DNA of 64,000 nucleotides from Tetraselmis striata (Eukaryota > Chlorophyta > Chlorodendrophyceae > Chlorodendrales > Chlorodendraceae), in the NCBI GenBank assembly GCA_006384855.1, contig VCJN01000841.1:248001-312000 (forward strand), given 5' to 3'. A program made the translations under genes and the position numbers. This document shows, piece after piece, positions 34,795 to 44,866 of this stretch (the first letter of the stretch is position 1; each line of letters starts with the position of its first letter). The notes under the pieces are model-generated. The model was not told the origin of the DNA. It searched no databases and saw only the letters and a program-made list of their open reading frames with translations.

Positions 34795-35160
34795 ACATCA
34801 GGGCTTTAACAAATGCGCACTACAAACAGAACTAACAGCAACTATGTAAGGTTGCCAGCAAAAGAGAGACATAAGCCTGAAACCAAGGTCGAGCATGAGG
34901 CCACGGAGCCGAGAACCAAGGAGGAGCCAAGGGAACCACGAAGTCGCCAAGCAAGCTGCCAAGAACCAAAGGGACCACCGCCCCAGGGTAGGCTATGAGC
35001 CGCGGCGAGGACGCTTGCAGCCAATGACCCGGGTCATAGCAACACAGGCCGACGAGCGATGCGACGCAGGCGCAAGAGCACCAAGAATGTTGTCTACATG
35101 TGCCATGTTGATGAGCAAGGAGAAACGGCGGCGCCACGCAGACAAGAGCTGGCCGATTTT
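34795..35160 (+). repeat. Dispersed repeat family A, copy 1
   Basis: It shares long blocks with 52581-53049 (same strand) and with 38546-38800 (opposite strand). Blocks include ACATCAG-GCTTTAACA, GGTTGCCAGCAAAAGAGAGA, AACCAAGGA-GAGCCAAGGG, GACCCGGGTCATAGCAACAC and CGGCGGCGCCACGCAGACAA. No coding function is seen; probably a retroelement untranslated or terminal part. Confidence 0.75.
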
Positions 35161-35188
35161 TTGTCTGTTCTAAATTGCTTATGGGATT

Positions 35189-35376
35189 TGATCTAAACTA
35201 GTTTATTTATGGGGTTTCCTCCCTTGACCTAACCGCTTTTCAGCTACAAGTGCTGCTCAGTGGTACGGGAACTAGGCACCTGTCGTTGCGCCCTTTTTGG
35301 GTGCAGCACGAGTAGACATAAAAGCAGCCATAACAGCTGAGCCTGCCATCTTCCAGTTTTCGCTGCGTTCCACGCA
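35189..35376 (+). repeat. Left direct repeat of the gag-recombinase element
   Basis: It starts TGATCTAAACTAGTTTA and ends CGTTCCACGCA. It differs from 38083-38266 by one 4-base insertion (TTAT) and one T/C change. Confidence 0.93.
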
Positions 35377-35495
35377 GCGATGTTAAAACTGTCTCGTAAC
35401 ATGTTGCGAGGTCTCCCCATGTTGTTCAAGACCACACCCGGCTCACCACCCGTGTGTGATATTCTCATCCGTACGCCCGTGCATTACCATGCCAA

Positions 35496-36394
35496 ATGGA
35501 GAAAAACCCGTCGTTGAGCCGACGTACGCTCGAGTCGCTACACGCAGACGTTAAGGCCATGCCTACATTACTGCGAGAGCTTGCTACAGCAATGGCCCAA
35601 CTTACGGCTCGTGAGCGCGTTGTTGATGGAGAAGGAGCACATGGTTCCGGTTCCGGGCAGCGCATCGCGGGACAGCCGACATGCAGCGACTTGCTAGAGC
35701 TAGCCCAGAGCGGCCGTGTCGGAGCAAAATCCGTGAGTGACGAGGATGACTACCTCGCGGTGCCAGAACTACTGCAGGGAGCAGAGTCTGGTTACGAGGC
35801 CGTTCGCCGGTCAGCCGGGTGCCTTGGCTCTTCCCCCTGAGCACCGACCTAACGAACGAGTACCTCAAGCAGGATGACCGGCGTCTGCTGGCCCAGGAGG
35901 AGTATCTATGGATGTCGTGTATCGGCGCTCACATGGCTGCACTTTTCGTGGCTCTCGACGAGCTGCTGCCTTACGTCCCTGTTGCAAATCAAGACTTCAC
36001 CCCCTACCTCGCGAGAGCTCGGAACCACGCCGAAGCCATCGACAAGGCGTTTCGCTTTCGTTTGGCCTTCCTACAGAGGCTTAATGAGGTCAAGCGTGTG
36101 CACGGTGACCAAGGTGTTCTGGACGTGCTGCGAGCTCAGCACTTTCAGCCTGCTTCTGAGCATCTGGATGGGTTCCGCGATTTCTGGGGACCTCATGAGG
36201 GACTACGAGCGTCGCGTCTTCGAGGCGACTGTGGCCAGCAGCGCAAAAGCAACCGCTACTGCTCGGGTAGTGGCGGCAGCAGCTGCGGACGTGGACGAGG
36301 ACGTGGCGGTGGACGCGGGCGTGGCCGCGAAGGTGACGGTGTGGGGCGCCTTTCGTCGGAGCTGTTGGAGCCTTGCGAGGCCACCTTTCGGTGA
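35496..36394 (+). pseudogene. Gag-like ORF of the element, frameshifted
   Basis: Frame 35496-35840 begins MEKNPSLSRRTLESLHADVK. It must shift frame near 35815 to continue as STDLTNEYLKQDDRRLLAQE and HMAALFVALDELLPYVPVAN, ending in a Gly/Arg-rich tail (~36260-36340). Position 5' of the recombinase, helical content and basic tail fit a retroelement Gag or nucleocapsid. No zinc knuckle is present. A truncated second copy of its 5' part lies at ~38930-39260, supporting its membership in the element. Confidence 0.5.
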
Positions 36395-36978
36395 CCGCCG
36401 CAAAACGCACCCTTGCAGCTCAACGGCGGGATGAGCGCCATGTGTCTGGACCCGACCCCCCCCCCCCCCCCCCACCTTACAGACTTCATTTAGACCTTCC
36501 TCGGTACGGCGCTTCTTAGAGCTACAGCCGAGTGCGGCTCAACCATCCGCACACCTGCACATGGCGGCTCAACCAACCGCCTCCCGTACCATCCCAGCAT
36601 TGCGTCCGTCGGTTGTTACATTGCGTGTAACTACTTGTTCGCAACGACCAAGCTTCGCGCGTGTACGTCACGCGCGTGGCAGGCGTTACGAGCTCGAAGG
36701 GCGCGCGGGGCGGCCCTCCTACCTGAACCTAGCCCCGCAAACCCGTACTGGTGCTACGGCAAACCCGTCTAGCAACTACCGGCCAGCCGCCGGGAATCTA
36801 ACTGCTGCTGCCGAATACTTTCCAAACAGTAGTCGCACCTCCGGAACTCTGTCGGTAAAACGACACACTTGCGTAATTGACGAGCCCGAAGCTGTCGCTC
36901 CCTGGGCTGCTTCACTGCGATCTCGACTGCAGGATGCTTTCAGCTCAGACGAGCTAGATAGGACAACGGACACTCGAC

Positions 36979-38009
36979 ATGCTCTCCAGCTCCCTCACCG
37001 CTCAGACACTCAAGAGCTACGCCGGCAGACTGTCTCAGTTCGCGGAGTTCTGCCACGACTCCGAGAACATCAGCCCGTTGGAGGCGACCACTGCTACTGT
37101 CGTCCGATACGTTGCCTGGATTGGTGAGCGAGGGCACATTGGAGCTAAGTCATTGCAACCCTACATGTCTGCAATCATACACGTTCTTCGAGCTGCACAA
37201 CCTCGACCCAATCGCCAAGGACAGCCTACACCTCACTTCAATCGGCAAGGCGTGGGCTGATGCTGCGGCAGCGCCGTCTGGAAGCCGCCCCTTTGCGAGT
37301 TCCTCTGCCTGCTGATATACCTTACCGCTTCGTCACAAAGGCCGAGCTGATTTTGTCTGCTCCCACCCCAGAGTATCAACACGACTTCCGAGCCCTCGTG
37401 GCCTCGGTTGTCAACTTCATGTTCTTTGCCAGAGGACTGATTGGCGTCTCCTGCCGAGTGCGGGATGTGCATGTCGACGATTACAACATTACCATGCAAG
37501 TGTACCGCGAGAAAGGCCGCGCTGGCCGACGGGGACCCGACGACATGCGCGTACTTCTCCTTCCGGTGTCAAAGCACCCCCGAGTTGCACGTCTCCTGCA
37601 CCACTTCATCGACACGATACAATATGTTCCCCTGGTTACTGTTGCCTTGGCTGAAACAAACTTCTGGGCGGTCACCCCGAGCGAGCAGTCAAAACCTTGG
37701 ACTGCCGCTACAATGTCGGACTGGCTGTCTACAGCCGTCCGTCTTGTCGGTGCTGCCCCTCCCGCCGGCACTTCCTGGACCTCACACAGCCTTCGCAAGG
37801 GAGCAGCGTCTGCGGCCAACGCCATCGGAGTACCACTGTCCCACATTCGCTACCAAGGAACTCCGACGTTCTTCCTCCTGGACTACATCGACCCCAACGT
37901 TCTTCCTTCACCTGGCGCATGGTTCTTCTTTGGCCACATCGCCCCCCTCCGCCACTTCCAAGTCCAACAGGACCCCGCAGCGGTGGCCTTCCCGGTGCCT
38001 CCTTCATGA
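36979..38009 (+). pseudogene. DIRS/PAT-type tyrosine recombinase, frameshifted
   Basis: The N-terminal core-binding part reads LTAQTLKSYAGRLSQFAEFC and ATTATVVRYVAWIGERG in one frame. The text then fits best in a second frame (ELHNLDPIAKDSLHL, ~37190-37270) and a third (37260-38009). The catalytic domain there holds TSHSLRKGAASAANAIGVPL, which includes the H-x-x-R box, then a DYIDP tyrosine candidate. The enzyme would integrate a circular DNA intermediate by site-specific recombination. Two 1-base shifts are needed for one protein, so this copy is probably inactive unless programmed shifting or sequence errors explain them. Confidence 0.75.
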
Positions 38010-38082
38010 CCTAGCGCTGCCCCTTCTCCGTCAATCCACCACTCTCTCCGTTTGCTCATGACTGGCAAAACCAGAGTCAAAA

Positions 38083-38266
38083 TGATCTAAACTAGTTTAT
38101 GGGGTTTCCTCCCTTGACCTAACCGCTTTTCAGCTACAAGTGCTGCTCAGTGGTACGGGAACTAGGCACCTGTCGTTGCGCCCTTTTTGGGTGCAGCACG
38201 AGTAGACATAAAAGCAGCCATAACAGCTGAGCCTGCCATCTTCCAGTTTTCGCCGCGTTCCACGCA
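38083..38266 (+). repeat. Right direct repeat of the gag-recombinase element
   Basis: It begins 74 bases after the recombinase stop and is almost identical to 35189-35376. The sequence GGCAAAACCAGA-TCAA precedes it and recurs at 38368, as expected for split direct repeats. Confidence 0.93.
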
Positions 38267-38383
38267 TCGCCCCCCCTTACCCCGTTTTCCCTCCACGCTT
38301 TCGCAAAACCATCCTGCCAATTTCGGCTCTTGACAGTGTAAGACCGCCTGCGCGACTTATTGGGCAAAACCAGACTCAACTTG

Positions 38384-39260
38384 AAATCCTCCTTTCCCTA
38401 ACCGCTTTTCGCCTTTTCCGGCTATTACCGTGCTGCTTAGTGATACGGCGGGTTACTAGGCACTTCTTGGTGCGCCCTTTTTGGGTGCAGCACGAGTAGA
38501 CATAAAAGCAGCCATAACAGATGAGCATGCCATCTTTTAGTCTTGCTCATGCGCCTGCGTCGCGTCGCTCGTCGGCATGTGTTGCTATGACCCGGGTCAT
38601 TGGCTGCAAGCGTACTCGCCGCGGCTGATGGCCTACCCCGGGCGGTGGTCCCCATTGGTTTCATGTGCCCCTTTGCTTTCGATCTTTTTTGTCGTTCCTT
38701 GGCTTCAGTGCTTCCCTTGGCCCTTTGGTTCCTAGCACTTAGCGACTTCGTGGTTCCCTTGGCTCTTCCCTGGTTCTTGGCTCCGTGGCCTCCTGCTCGA
38801 CCAAACTTAGATCTTCCAGTTTCGCGGCGTGTAACCTGTTGCGAGCAAGGTCGCCCCAAGTTGTTCAAGACCACACCCGGCTCACCACATGTGTGTGAAA
38901 TTATCATCCATACGTCCGTGCGTCATCATATCAGATGGAGAAGAACCCATCGTTGAGCCGACGCTCGAATCGCTACAAGCAGACATGAAGGCCATTCTAC
39001 ATTGCTGCGTGAGCTTGCAACAAAGGTAGCTCAATTGATGGCTCCTGACCGTGTTGTTGGTGGACATGGCTCTGATTCCGGGCAGCGCATTTCGGGATAG
39101 CCGACCGGCAACGGGGGAGCCGCAGAGCGCCCGACTTGCTAGAGCTAGCCCAGAGCGGCCGTGTTGGAGCAACATCCGTGAGTGACGATGCCGACTACCT
39201 CGCGGTGCCACAACTATTGCAACGAGCAAAGTGTGGTTACGAGACCGTTCGACCGGTCAG
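38384..39260 (+). mobile_element. Second, truncated copy of the element with a nested repeat
   Basis: A diverged copy of the terminal repeat (about 38395-38540) is cut by an inverted family A repeat (38546-38800). It resumes with CCAGTTT-CG-CG at ~38817 and a copy of the leader plus Gag start (MEKNPSL-type) up to ~39260. The order shows that family A inserted into an older copy. Confidence 0.6.
38546..38800 (-). repeat. Dispersed repeat family A, copy 2 (inverted)
   Basis: Reverse complement of parts of 34795-35160 and 52581-53049; it contains GTTGCTATGACCCGGGTCAT and CTTGGCTCTTCCCTGGTTCT. Confidence 0.75.
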
Positions 39261-41249
39261 CCCATTAGTATTTATGTGCCTGTACCCCTGGTGATACACC
39301 CACCGCGGGCTCTCAGCCGCGGGCACTCCACCAACAGATATATGTTCGATAGTCTCAGATTCACTGCCGCCGCCACATGTAGGGTAGTGTTTAAGGAACC
39401 GCTTGCGCATGGCATGAATCCGCGGGTCAATCGGCGGGCAGTGGGTAAGTAATACTCATCCGGTGCGTAATTGTATCATAATGTGCAGCCCGGCTGCACA
39501 ACCTCCGCGGGGACACCCGCACCGTGCCGTGGCAACGGGTTTGACGTACAGGTGTAAGACGGTTGGACACATACACCCCTTCACATAAGTCCGGGTTCTG
39601 CATTTTCGATCGCAAAGCGCATGCATGGGCGAGGATAACGCCGGCTGCATATGCATACATGCTAACTACAGTGGAAATAGTTCGGGCGAACGCCTATTGT
39701 GCGCTTTATACCCACCCGCGCGACAACACGACCATTTGTGGGCGCCCTTCAAAAAACGAGAAATCGGTGCATGATGCGTTGGCGCCGGAAAATTGTGGGT
39801 TGCGCCAACCGTCCAAACCTATATATGGAAATAGCGGCACTCGTCGGTGAATACTCGGCCAAACTCGGTGAATACGGCCCTTGGCATAAAGTTGCACACA
39901 CCGCGTGTAGGCAAGCCACTGAAAGCATGTCGCTATAGGCACGACGTGACACCCCAACGACAAGTTGGCCAATGTGGCGGGGAGCAGTTTTGGGGTGAAA
40001 ATGCTGCTATTTCTGTGGCAAACGCACGTAGGAGAGGCGCTCGATGGGCCCCTTGGTGTAGGGCGATGCTCTACTATGGGAGTGCGTGGTGGAATGCCAG
40101 TTGCACCGTTTCGTGGGCGGGGTGGCGCGGTAGGGGCATGGACTTTAATTAATATGAAATTCCTTGAAAATGCTGTGGAAAATTGCATTTGGCTGGTAGA
40201 TGTGTGTATCGCTAGGAGGCGGCACATGCCAAGCGTTGGTGGTCCGTGGTCATCCACACACATAACGCTCTCGCACAGCCGGGTATGGGGCTTAGACACG
40301 CACTTGGCGCAAAGCCACGCGCCCGACATGGGTGGGCACATGAGGCAATGAGGGGCAACTTGGATGATCATCTTTGGGGATTTTTCCGGGGCCCCAAAAA
40401 TAGATTTTTTTGATTTTAAAAGATTGTTCTCGACGCAGAATTCAACGAGCAATCGCGTGGTATTTTTGACACAATTTTCTGAGCAAACCCTGAGAAGTTA
40501 TAGCGTTTTAAAGCCAAGGGGGTGTTGCTGAGCGTGGCCGACGCTGATGCCATGCCAGTATCGCAACGCGACATGTACTAGCCGCCGCCCACACGGCTGC
40601 ACCCCTGCCAACCAAATGCACCCGAGCCCCTCGCCAATGTGTTTCCTCACGCGTTCATGGCCACCCCGCCGTTTGGCTGTCTATTCACGCGCGTCGGCGT
40701 GTGCGTGATACCGACCCTGGTTTTGGTGCAGTTGCAGGCGACGCCCATCCACGCACCAAGTGCAGCGTGACACCCTAGTCAAAGGTCTTTAAGCTTCGGT
40801 TTGAGCCACTCGTCATGCAGGTTTTCGCAGCTAGACCGCGTAGATTTTGCATCAAAATGTACGGGGTCGGCTGGGACCAAAAGGATCCACGACTGGTACG
40901 GGGCCGCCAGACCGGATGGTGTCCGGAAAGGCGCCGCGCGTCCCGAGCCCCCGCCGGTGTTTGTAAATTACATGCCACCAGCGATCACGTGGCTCATCAG
41001 GACAGTACATTCCGCTATGCTGCTCTCGGCCTCTCATCATGGCTAAGACGCTGGGAAAGCCTGACTAGTTGCTGCCGCACTTGGGCTTATCGGACACGCA
41101 ACACCCCTGTGGGATGACGTATATCAAAATGATATTCACTCCCCACCTCAGGTGCTTTCACAACTAACCAGACTATCCCTAATCTAAATCGAGCAGCATC
41201 CGGAAACGTACTACACAAGCGAATAATTGTCTCCGGGCGGGTGGGTGGG
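39261..41249. other. No firm gene; one 248-codon frame
   Basis: A minus-strand frame at 39706-40452 begins MLVEFCVENNLLKSKKSIFG, which loosely recalls part of a gypsy-type RT, but the rest has no RT motifs and is Cys/Pro rich. The plus strand is also open at 39965-40351. I do not call a gene. The block at 40821-40890 recurs at 41446-41513. Confidence 0.35.
40821..40890 (+). repeat. ~68-bp direct repeat with 41446-41513
   Basis: It starts GTTTTCGCAGCTAGACCGCG and runs to GGTCGGCTGGGA-CAAAAG with few differences. The second copy abuts the inner edge of the 41250-41450 terminal repeat, so the element may have captured or inserted next to this sequence. Confidence 0.85.
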
Positions 41250-41450
41250 AGACAATATGGTCGGGTGCCTTCCAACAACTGAAGGCGCCCCCGGTCCGCG
41301 GCCGCCCTTTATACTCGGTTAAAGGGCGCCGCCGGACCGGCGCCGGCCGGTACTGGTGTACCGGGCTGGCAGGGTCGTCACTTAACCCTGACTGCGCTGC
41401 GAAAACTAGGGTTTCCTAGGTCGTTCCTCCCAAGGAAACCCTACAGTTTT
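41250..41450 (-). repeat. Terminal repeat, left side (3' end of element)
   Basis: It shares AGACAATAT-GTCGGGTGCC, GGCGCCCCCGGTCCGCGGCC and CCTAGGTCGTTCCTCCCAAG with 44196-44395. It contains a local inverted pair GGGTTTCCTAGG / CCAAGGAAACCC. Confidence 0.93.
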
Positions 41451-41879
41451 CGCAGCTAGACCGCGTAGATTTTGCATCAAAATGTACGGGGTCGGCTGGG
41501 AGCAAAAGATCCAACAGATGAAAGAACAGTGGCCGGTCTGGCGGGGCTCGTACACGGACATATGTGAGCCAAATTATATAGGGAATTATATTCAATCAGG
41601 AACAAACCCAGAAACAGGCACCACCATCACGGTATAGAAATGCCATTAGAACGGGACCTAAGACGTGTCCCGGGCGGAATCCGAGTCAGTGTCGGATGGT
41701 GAACTGTCACCGTCACTATCGTCCAGGACGTCCTCTCAGCAAGTGACAGGATCGCCCGCGACATGGACAGAACGTGCTCCTCATCCAGCCCCATATAGTG
41801 GAGCTGAGCAGAGATTGACTGCCAGCCACCATGCTAGCCTCATGTAGTGAGCGGGATGTCTGCGTTAGCGGTGGCGGAA

Positions 41880-42331
41880 GTACCTACCATGTGCCTTACT
41901 GACAGAGTCAGAGATGCGCAGCCAGCCATCCAGATAGCAGAGAATTTGGATGCCCCTACTGCGCCAGTGTCGCACCAGAACTCCCATGACTTTTAGGAAA
42001 GCAGCGGGGGGCATCAGACAGCTCTAAGCACAGAACTCGCCAGGTGTAGAATCTCCCTCTCCATTCAAACCCGTTGTAAGGAGCAGCTGAGTTAGGAGGC
42101 GGACATGGTATTAGCTCTGAGTCAGACCATACTGGACAGCATGTCGCCGAGATTCACCAGGACTGACATCTTAGATAGCGACTCCCTCCTGAAGGTAGTG
42201 TAAACCAAGTGTTTGTTGACATGACGCTGATTGCAGATCAGCCTGAGTCCACCATGGGGTATGGGAACCACACCCAAAGGGTTCAGCACCACAGGGCGCA
42301 TAAGTTCTTCTCTGATATGGCCCAGCGCCAA
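41880..42331 (-). pseudogene. Reverse transcriptase remnant
   Basis: Minus-strand text VVLNPLGVVPIPHGGLRLIC, VNKHLVYTTFRRESLSK and LGDMLSSMV matches the fingers/palm start of retroelement RTs. After stops and a shift, PPAAFLKVMGVLVRHWRSRG and CYLDGWL follow. The catalytic Y-x-DD box reads YLDG, so the second Asp is lost. The copy is inactive. Confidence 0.65.
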
Positions 42332-43055
42332 AAACTAAGCGATCTGCCCATCGATCAGATTGGGGCGCTGCAGCGCGGAAGGGTGATTTAGCAGATGGCT
42401 GGGTGGAGCGGGGCCATCAGCTCAATTCATACGGAAGCCGTGCCTGACTCAAATTCTGACCTGACTGTCTCTGTCTGAGTCAGTGCTGCAGTCCCAAAAT
42501 GCCAGACTTAATTGGATAGCACCGGCTGATTCCACAGGGGAATTAACGTCCAGGGCCGGCTCATGAGGAAGCTCAAAATAGCTGACGTTAAAACCGTCAC
42601 AGAATGCCAACGCCACAGACAGCATCATAGTGGTCAGCAAGCAGCCAGGATGACTGCTGCATGAATCAAACAGTGAGTTTGAACTCGAAAACGTCTGAAA
42701 CTGAAAATAACAGTATTTTCAAATTAAATCTCGCTCCGACACAACGAGAGATATGAAACGTCACACGTGGTGTGCCGCTCTTTACGCGAATGCATCGCCG
42801 GCCAACTTATGGAAAGTTGCAAAGGCAACTGCCAGGGGCAGCACAGAGTCGCAGTGGACATCATATGTATTACACACGAGGTATCTCTCGGAGATACACT
42901 ACCGAACAGGTGACTCTCCCTGAGGAGATCAGAGCTGCTATGACACGAGCCTGAGCTCAGCTCCCGGAGGAGGGCTAACAGTCGCCCGGAGGCCTAACTG
43001 CAGCTACACGAACACCATCACTGGCCAGGCCAGGAGGATTGCAGACTCCGCGGCT

Positions 43056-44105
43056 TCAGCGACGAGCACTCGGGCAGTCCCTACTGAAGTGTCCCTTCCT
43101 CTGGCAGCGATAACATGTGATGTCCGCAGCAGAAGATCGACCAGAAGGAGACTTCTCCTCGCGACGGCCGCCCTCCCTCCGGTCGTCGCTCCTATGGTGA
43201 AAAGACTCGGGCTCGCGAGAAGAGGAAGAAGGCTTCTCGCGCGAAGAAGAAGAGGAAGGTTTCTTGGCTTTGACCTTCTCGATCGCCTTCTTAAGCTCCT
43301 TGTAGTCCGCTGAGCCCTTCTCGCCGAGAGGGTCCACCGCATCGAACTCCTTGGCGACTTCCGCGCCGTACTCGTGCTCCACATGCAGCTTCTTGCCACG
43401 CTTGTTAATCCGAAGAGCCACAGTGGTACACAAAGCCAGTGCCGCGGTGATCGTCTTGAACAGCTCCGCAGATGAAGCTGGTGAGGAAGCATGAAGCTCG
43501 GTGCCGTCCTCCACCAAGTCACGCAGAGGCTCCTCCGCCGGTGCCAAAAGGTCATAGATCTGGAAGACGTCGTCCAGGTCACGTTGAAGTATACGAGCAT
43601 CAGCGGTATGGCGGCGGTGAACCTTACCCTCTTTGTCCAGCCATCCATCCTCGGGCGCGTTGATGGTGCGAGACGGAGCTTCCACAGCTGGAGGTTGAGC
43701 AGGTCTCTTGCCTTTGCGATCGTAGTCGGCGTCTCCCTCCGCAACGCGTTTCGAAGCTGACTCCGAAGTGGACGGACCGCTCGACGACGCGACTGCCTGC
43801 CTAAGCTCAGAGACCTCACGTTCAATACGAAGCAGAGCAGCAGACGTATCCGCTACTGCCTGTCTAGCGGCGACGATAGCGGGAGATTCAGCTACCCCGT
43901 CTACAGGTAGAATGTCGCCACCTAGGACAGTGAGATGGTTTTCGCGGGTAACAAGTTGCTCACGAAGAGCTCTGCGAGAGTCCAGTAACTCGTTCAAAAC
44001 GAGTTTAAACTTGTCTACTGCTAAGACAGAGACGAGAACGCAAGGCGACAGCACCACAAGCGAGACAAAGAGCCACGCCCAAGACGAACTCGCGGAGCGA
44101 GCCAT
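43056..44105 (-). CDS. Gag polyprotein with CCHC zinc knuckle and N-terminal hydrophobic helix
   Basis: A 349-residue frame from the ATG at 44105. Residues ~7-31 (SWAWLFVSLVVLSPCVLVSV) form a hydrophobic segment like a membrane anchor or signal. A probable coiled coil follows (~35-110), then a Lys/Glu/Ser-rich region (~270-330) and a C-terminal knuckle CYRCQRKGHFSRDC of the form C-x2-C-x4-H-x4-C, which binds nucleic acid in Gag proteins. The frame is open throughout, unlike the RT downstream. The frame also runs open upstream of the ATG into the terminal repeat. A membrane segment in Gag is unusual. Confidence 0.75.
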   Translation of the reverse strand: MARSASSSWAWLFVSLVVLSPCVLVSVLAVDKFKLVLNELLDSRRALREQLVTRENHLTVLGGDILPVDGVAESPAIVAARQAVADTSAALLRIEREVSELRQAVASSSGPSTSESASKRVAEGDADYDRKGKRPAQPPAVEAPSRTINAPEDGWLDKEGKVHRRHTADARILQRDLDDVFQIYDLLAPAEEPLRDLVEDGTELHASSPASSAELFKTITAALALCTTVALRINKRGKKLHVEHEYGAEVAKEFDAVDPLGEKGSADYKELKKAIEKVKAKKPSSSSSREKPSSSSREPESFHHRSDDRREGGRREEKSPSGRSSAADITCYRCQRKGHFSRDCPSARR

Positions 44106-44195
44106 GGTGAGTGCCGGAACAGAACACACTACAGAACCCAGAAGAAATTTGAATTTTTGTAGTCGAAGATGAAACGAAAATGTACCAGTCGTAGA

Positions 44196-44395
44196 AGACA
44201 ATATAGTCGGGTGCCTTCCAACAACTGAAGGCGCCCCCGGTCCGCGGCCGCCCTTTATACTCGGTTAAAGGGCTCCGCCGGGCGGCGCCGGCCGGTACTG
44301 GTGTACCGGGCTGGCAGGGTCGTCACTTAACCCTGACTGCGCTGCGAAAACCAGGGTTTCCTAGGTCGTTCCTCCCAAGGAAACCCTACAGTTTT
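44196..44395 (-). repeat. Terminal repeat, right side (5' end of element)
   Basis: Direct repeat partner of 41250-41450; it differs mainly at AGGGCTCCGCCGGGCGGCG versus AGGGCGCCGCCGGACCGGC. Confidence 0.93.
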
Positions 44396-44866
44396 ATAGA
44401 ACCCTCTGAGATTCCAGGGTTTCATCTCATATACCCTACGTTCAGGTACCCTAGACTTCTGAAGTCTTGAGAATGCCGAAAAGGGACCCCAAACTTATGT
44501 GCACTTACATCTGAGCTAATATCTGTACTTGTATAGTTATATACCCCCGTTCCGCCGGCGCTAACCCTAGTCACTGAAGTGTCGACTACAGTAAAAGTAA
44601 AGTAAAGTGTCGACTACAGTACGGGCGGTTGCCTCGGCGCGCCCATCCGCAGCGGTCCAGCCGAGAACGACTTTGAGTGCTACTGGAAGTAGACGACTGG
44701 CAGACACTACTTCCGGCCCTCGTGCTGCCCTGCGCCGTATACCCCCCCTCTGCGCTGCGCCTGTCCCTGCTCAGCTGGTCCAGCGCCCTGATCTACGAGT
44801 AGCCAACAGCTGTGAAGGCTCAATCAAACTCTTGTCTGGGCGACGCGCGGCGCAGACAGCGGCGAG
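44396..44866. other. Intergenic / GPKOW 5' region
   Basis: It contains a short duplicated GTGTCGACTACAGTA block (44579 and 44609) and then the likely GPKOW leader. No other gene seen. Confidence 0.45.

Larger units (their letters stand above)
35189..38266 (+). mobile_element. Gag + tyrosine recombinase element without RT
   Basis: About 185-bp direct repeats (35189-35376 and 38083-38266) enclose a Gag-like region and a DIRS/PAT-type tyrosine recombinase. Only ~600 bases separate these two, too little for an RT and RNase H, and none is recognisable. This suggests a non-autonomous element mobilised by a full relative (compare 59.4-62.3 kb). The near-identity of the repeats indicates recent activity or conversion, although both reading frames are shifted. 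A poly-C run (36456-36473) separates Gag from the recombinase. Confidence 0.65.
41250..44395 (-). mobile_element. Retroelement with ~200-bp terminal repeats
   Basis: Direct repeats 41250-41450 and 44196-44395 differ by a handful of bases and one indel. Between them, on the minus strand, are a full Gag with zinc knuckle and a broken RT. No RNase H, integrase or recombinase was found in the 3.1 kb. The terminal repeats do not show clear TG...CA ends. Superfamily is undecided; the RT text is of the type seen in DIRS and related algal elements. Confidence 0.75.

Noticed and set aside
34795-38815. Inverted family A repeats as terminal inverted repeats of one large element
   Set aside because: The right copy interrupts a second element's terminal repeat and a third copy stands alone at 52.6 kb, so a dispersed repeat explains the pattern better.
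39706-40452. 248-codon minus-strand frame as a gypsy RT
   Set aside because: Only one short stretch resembles RT; no catalytic or other RT motifs follow, and the opposite strand is also open.
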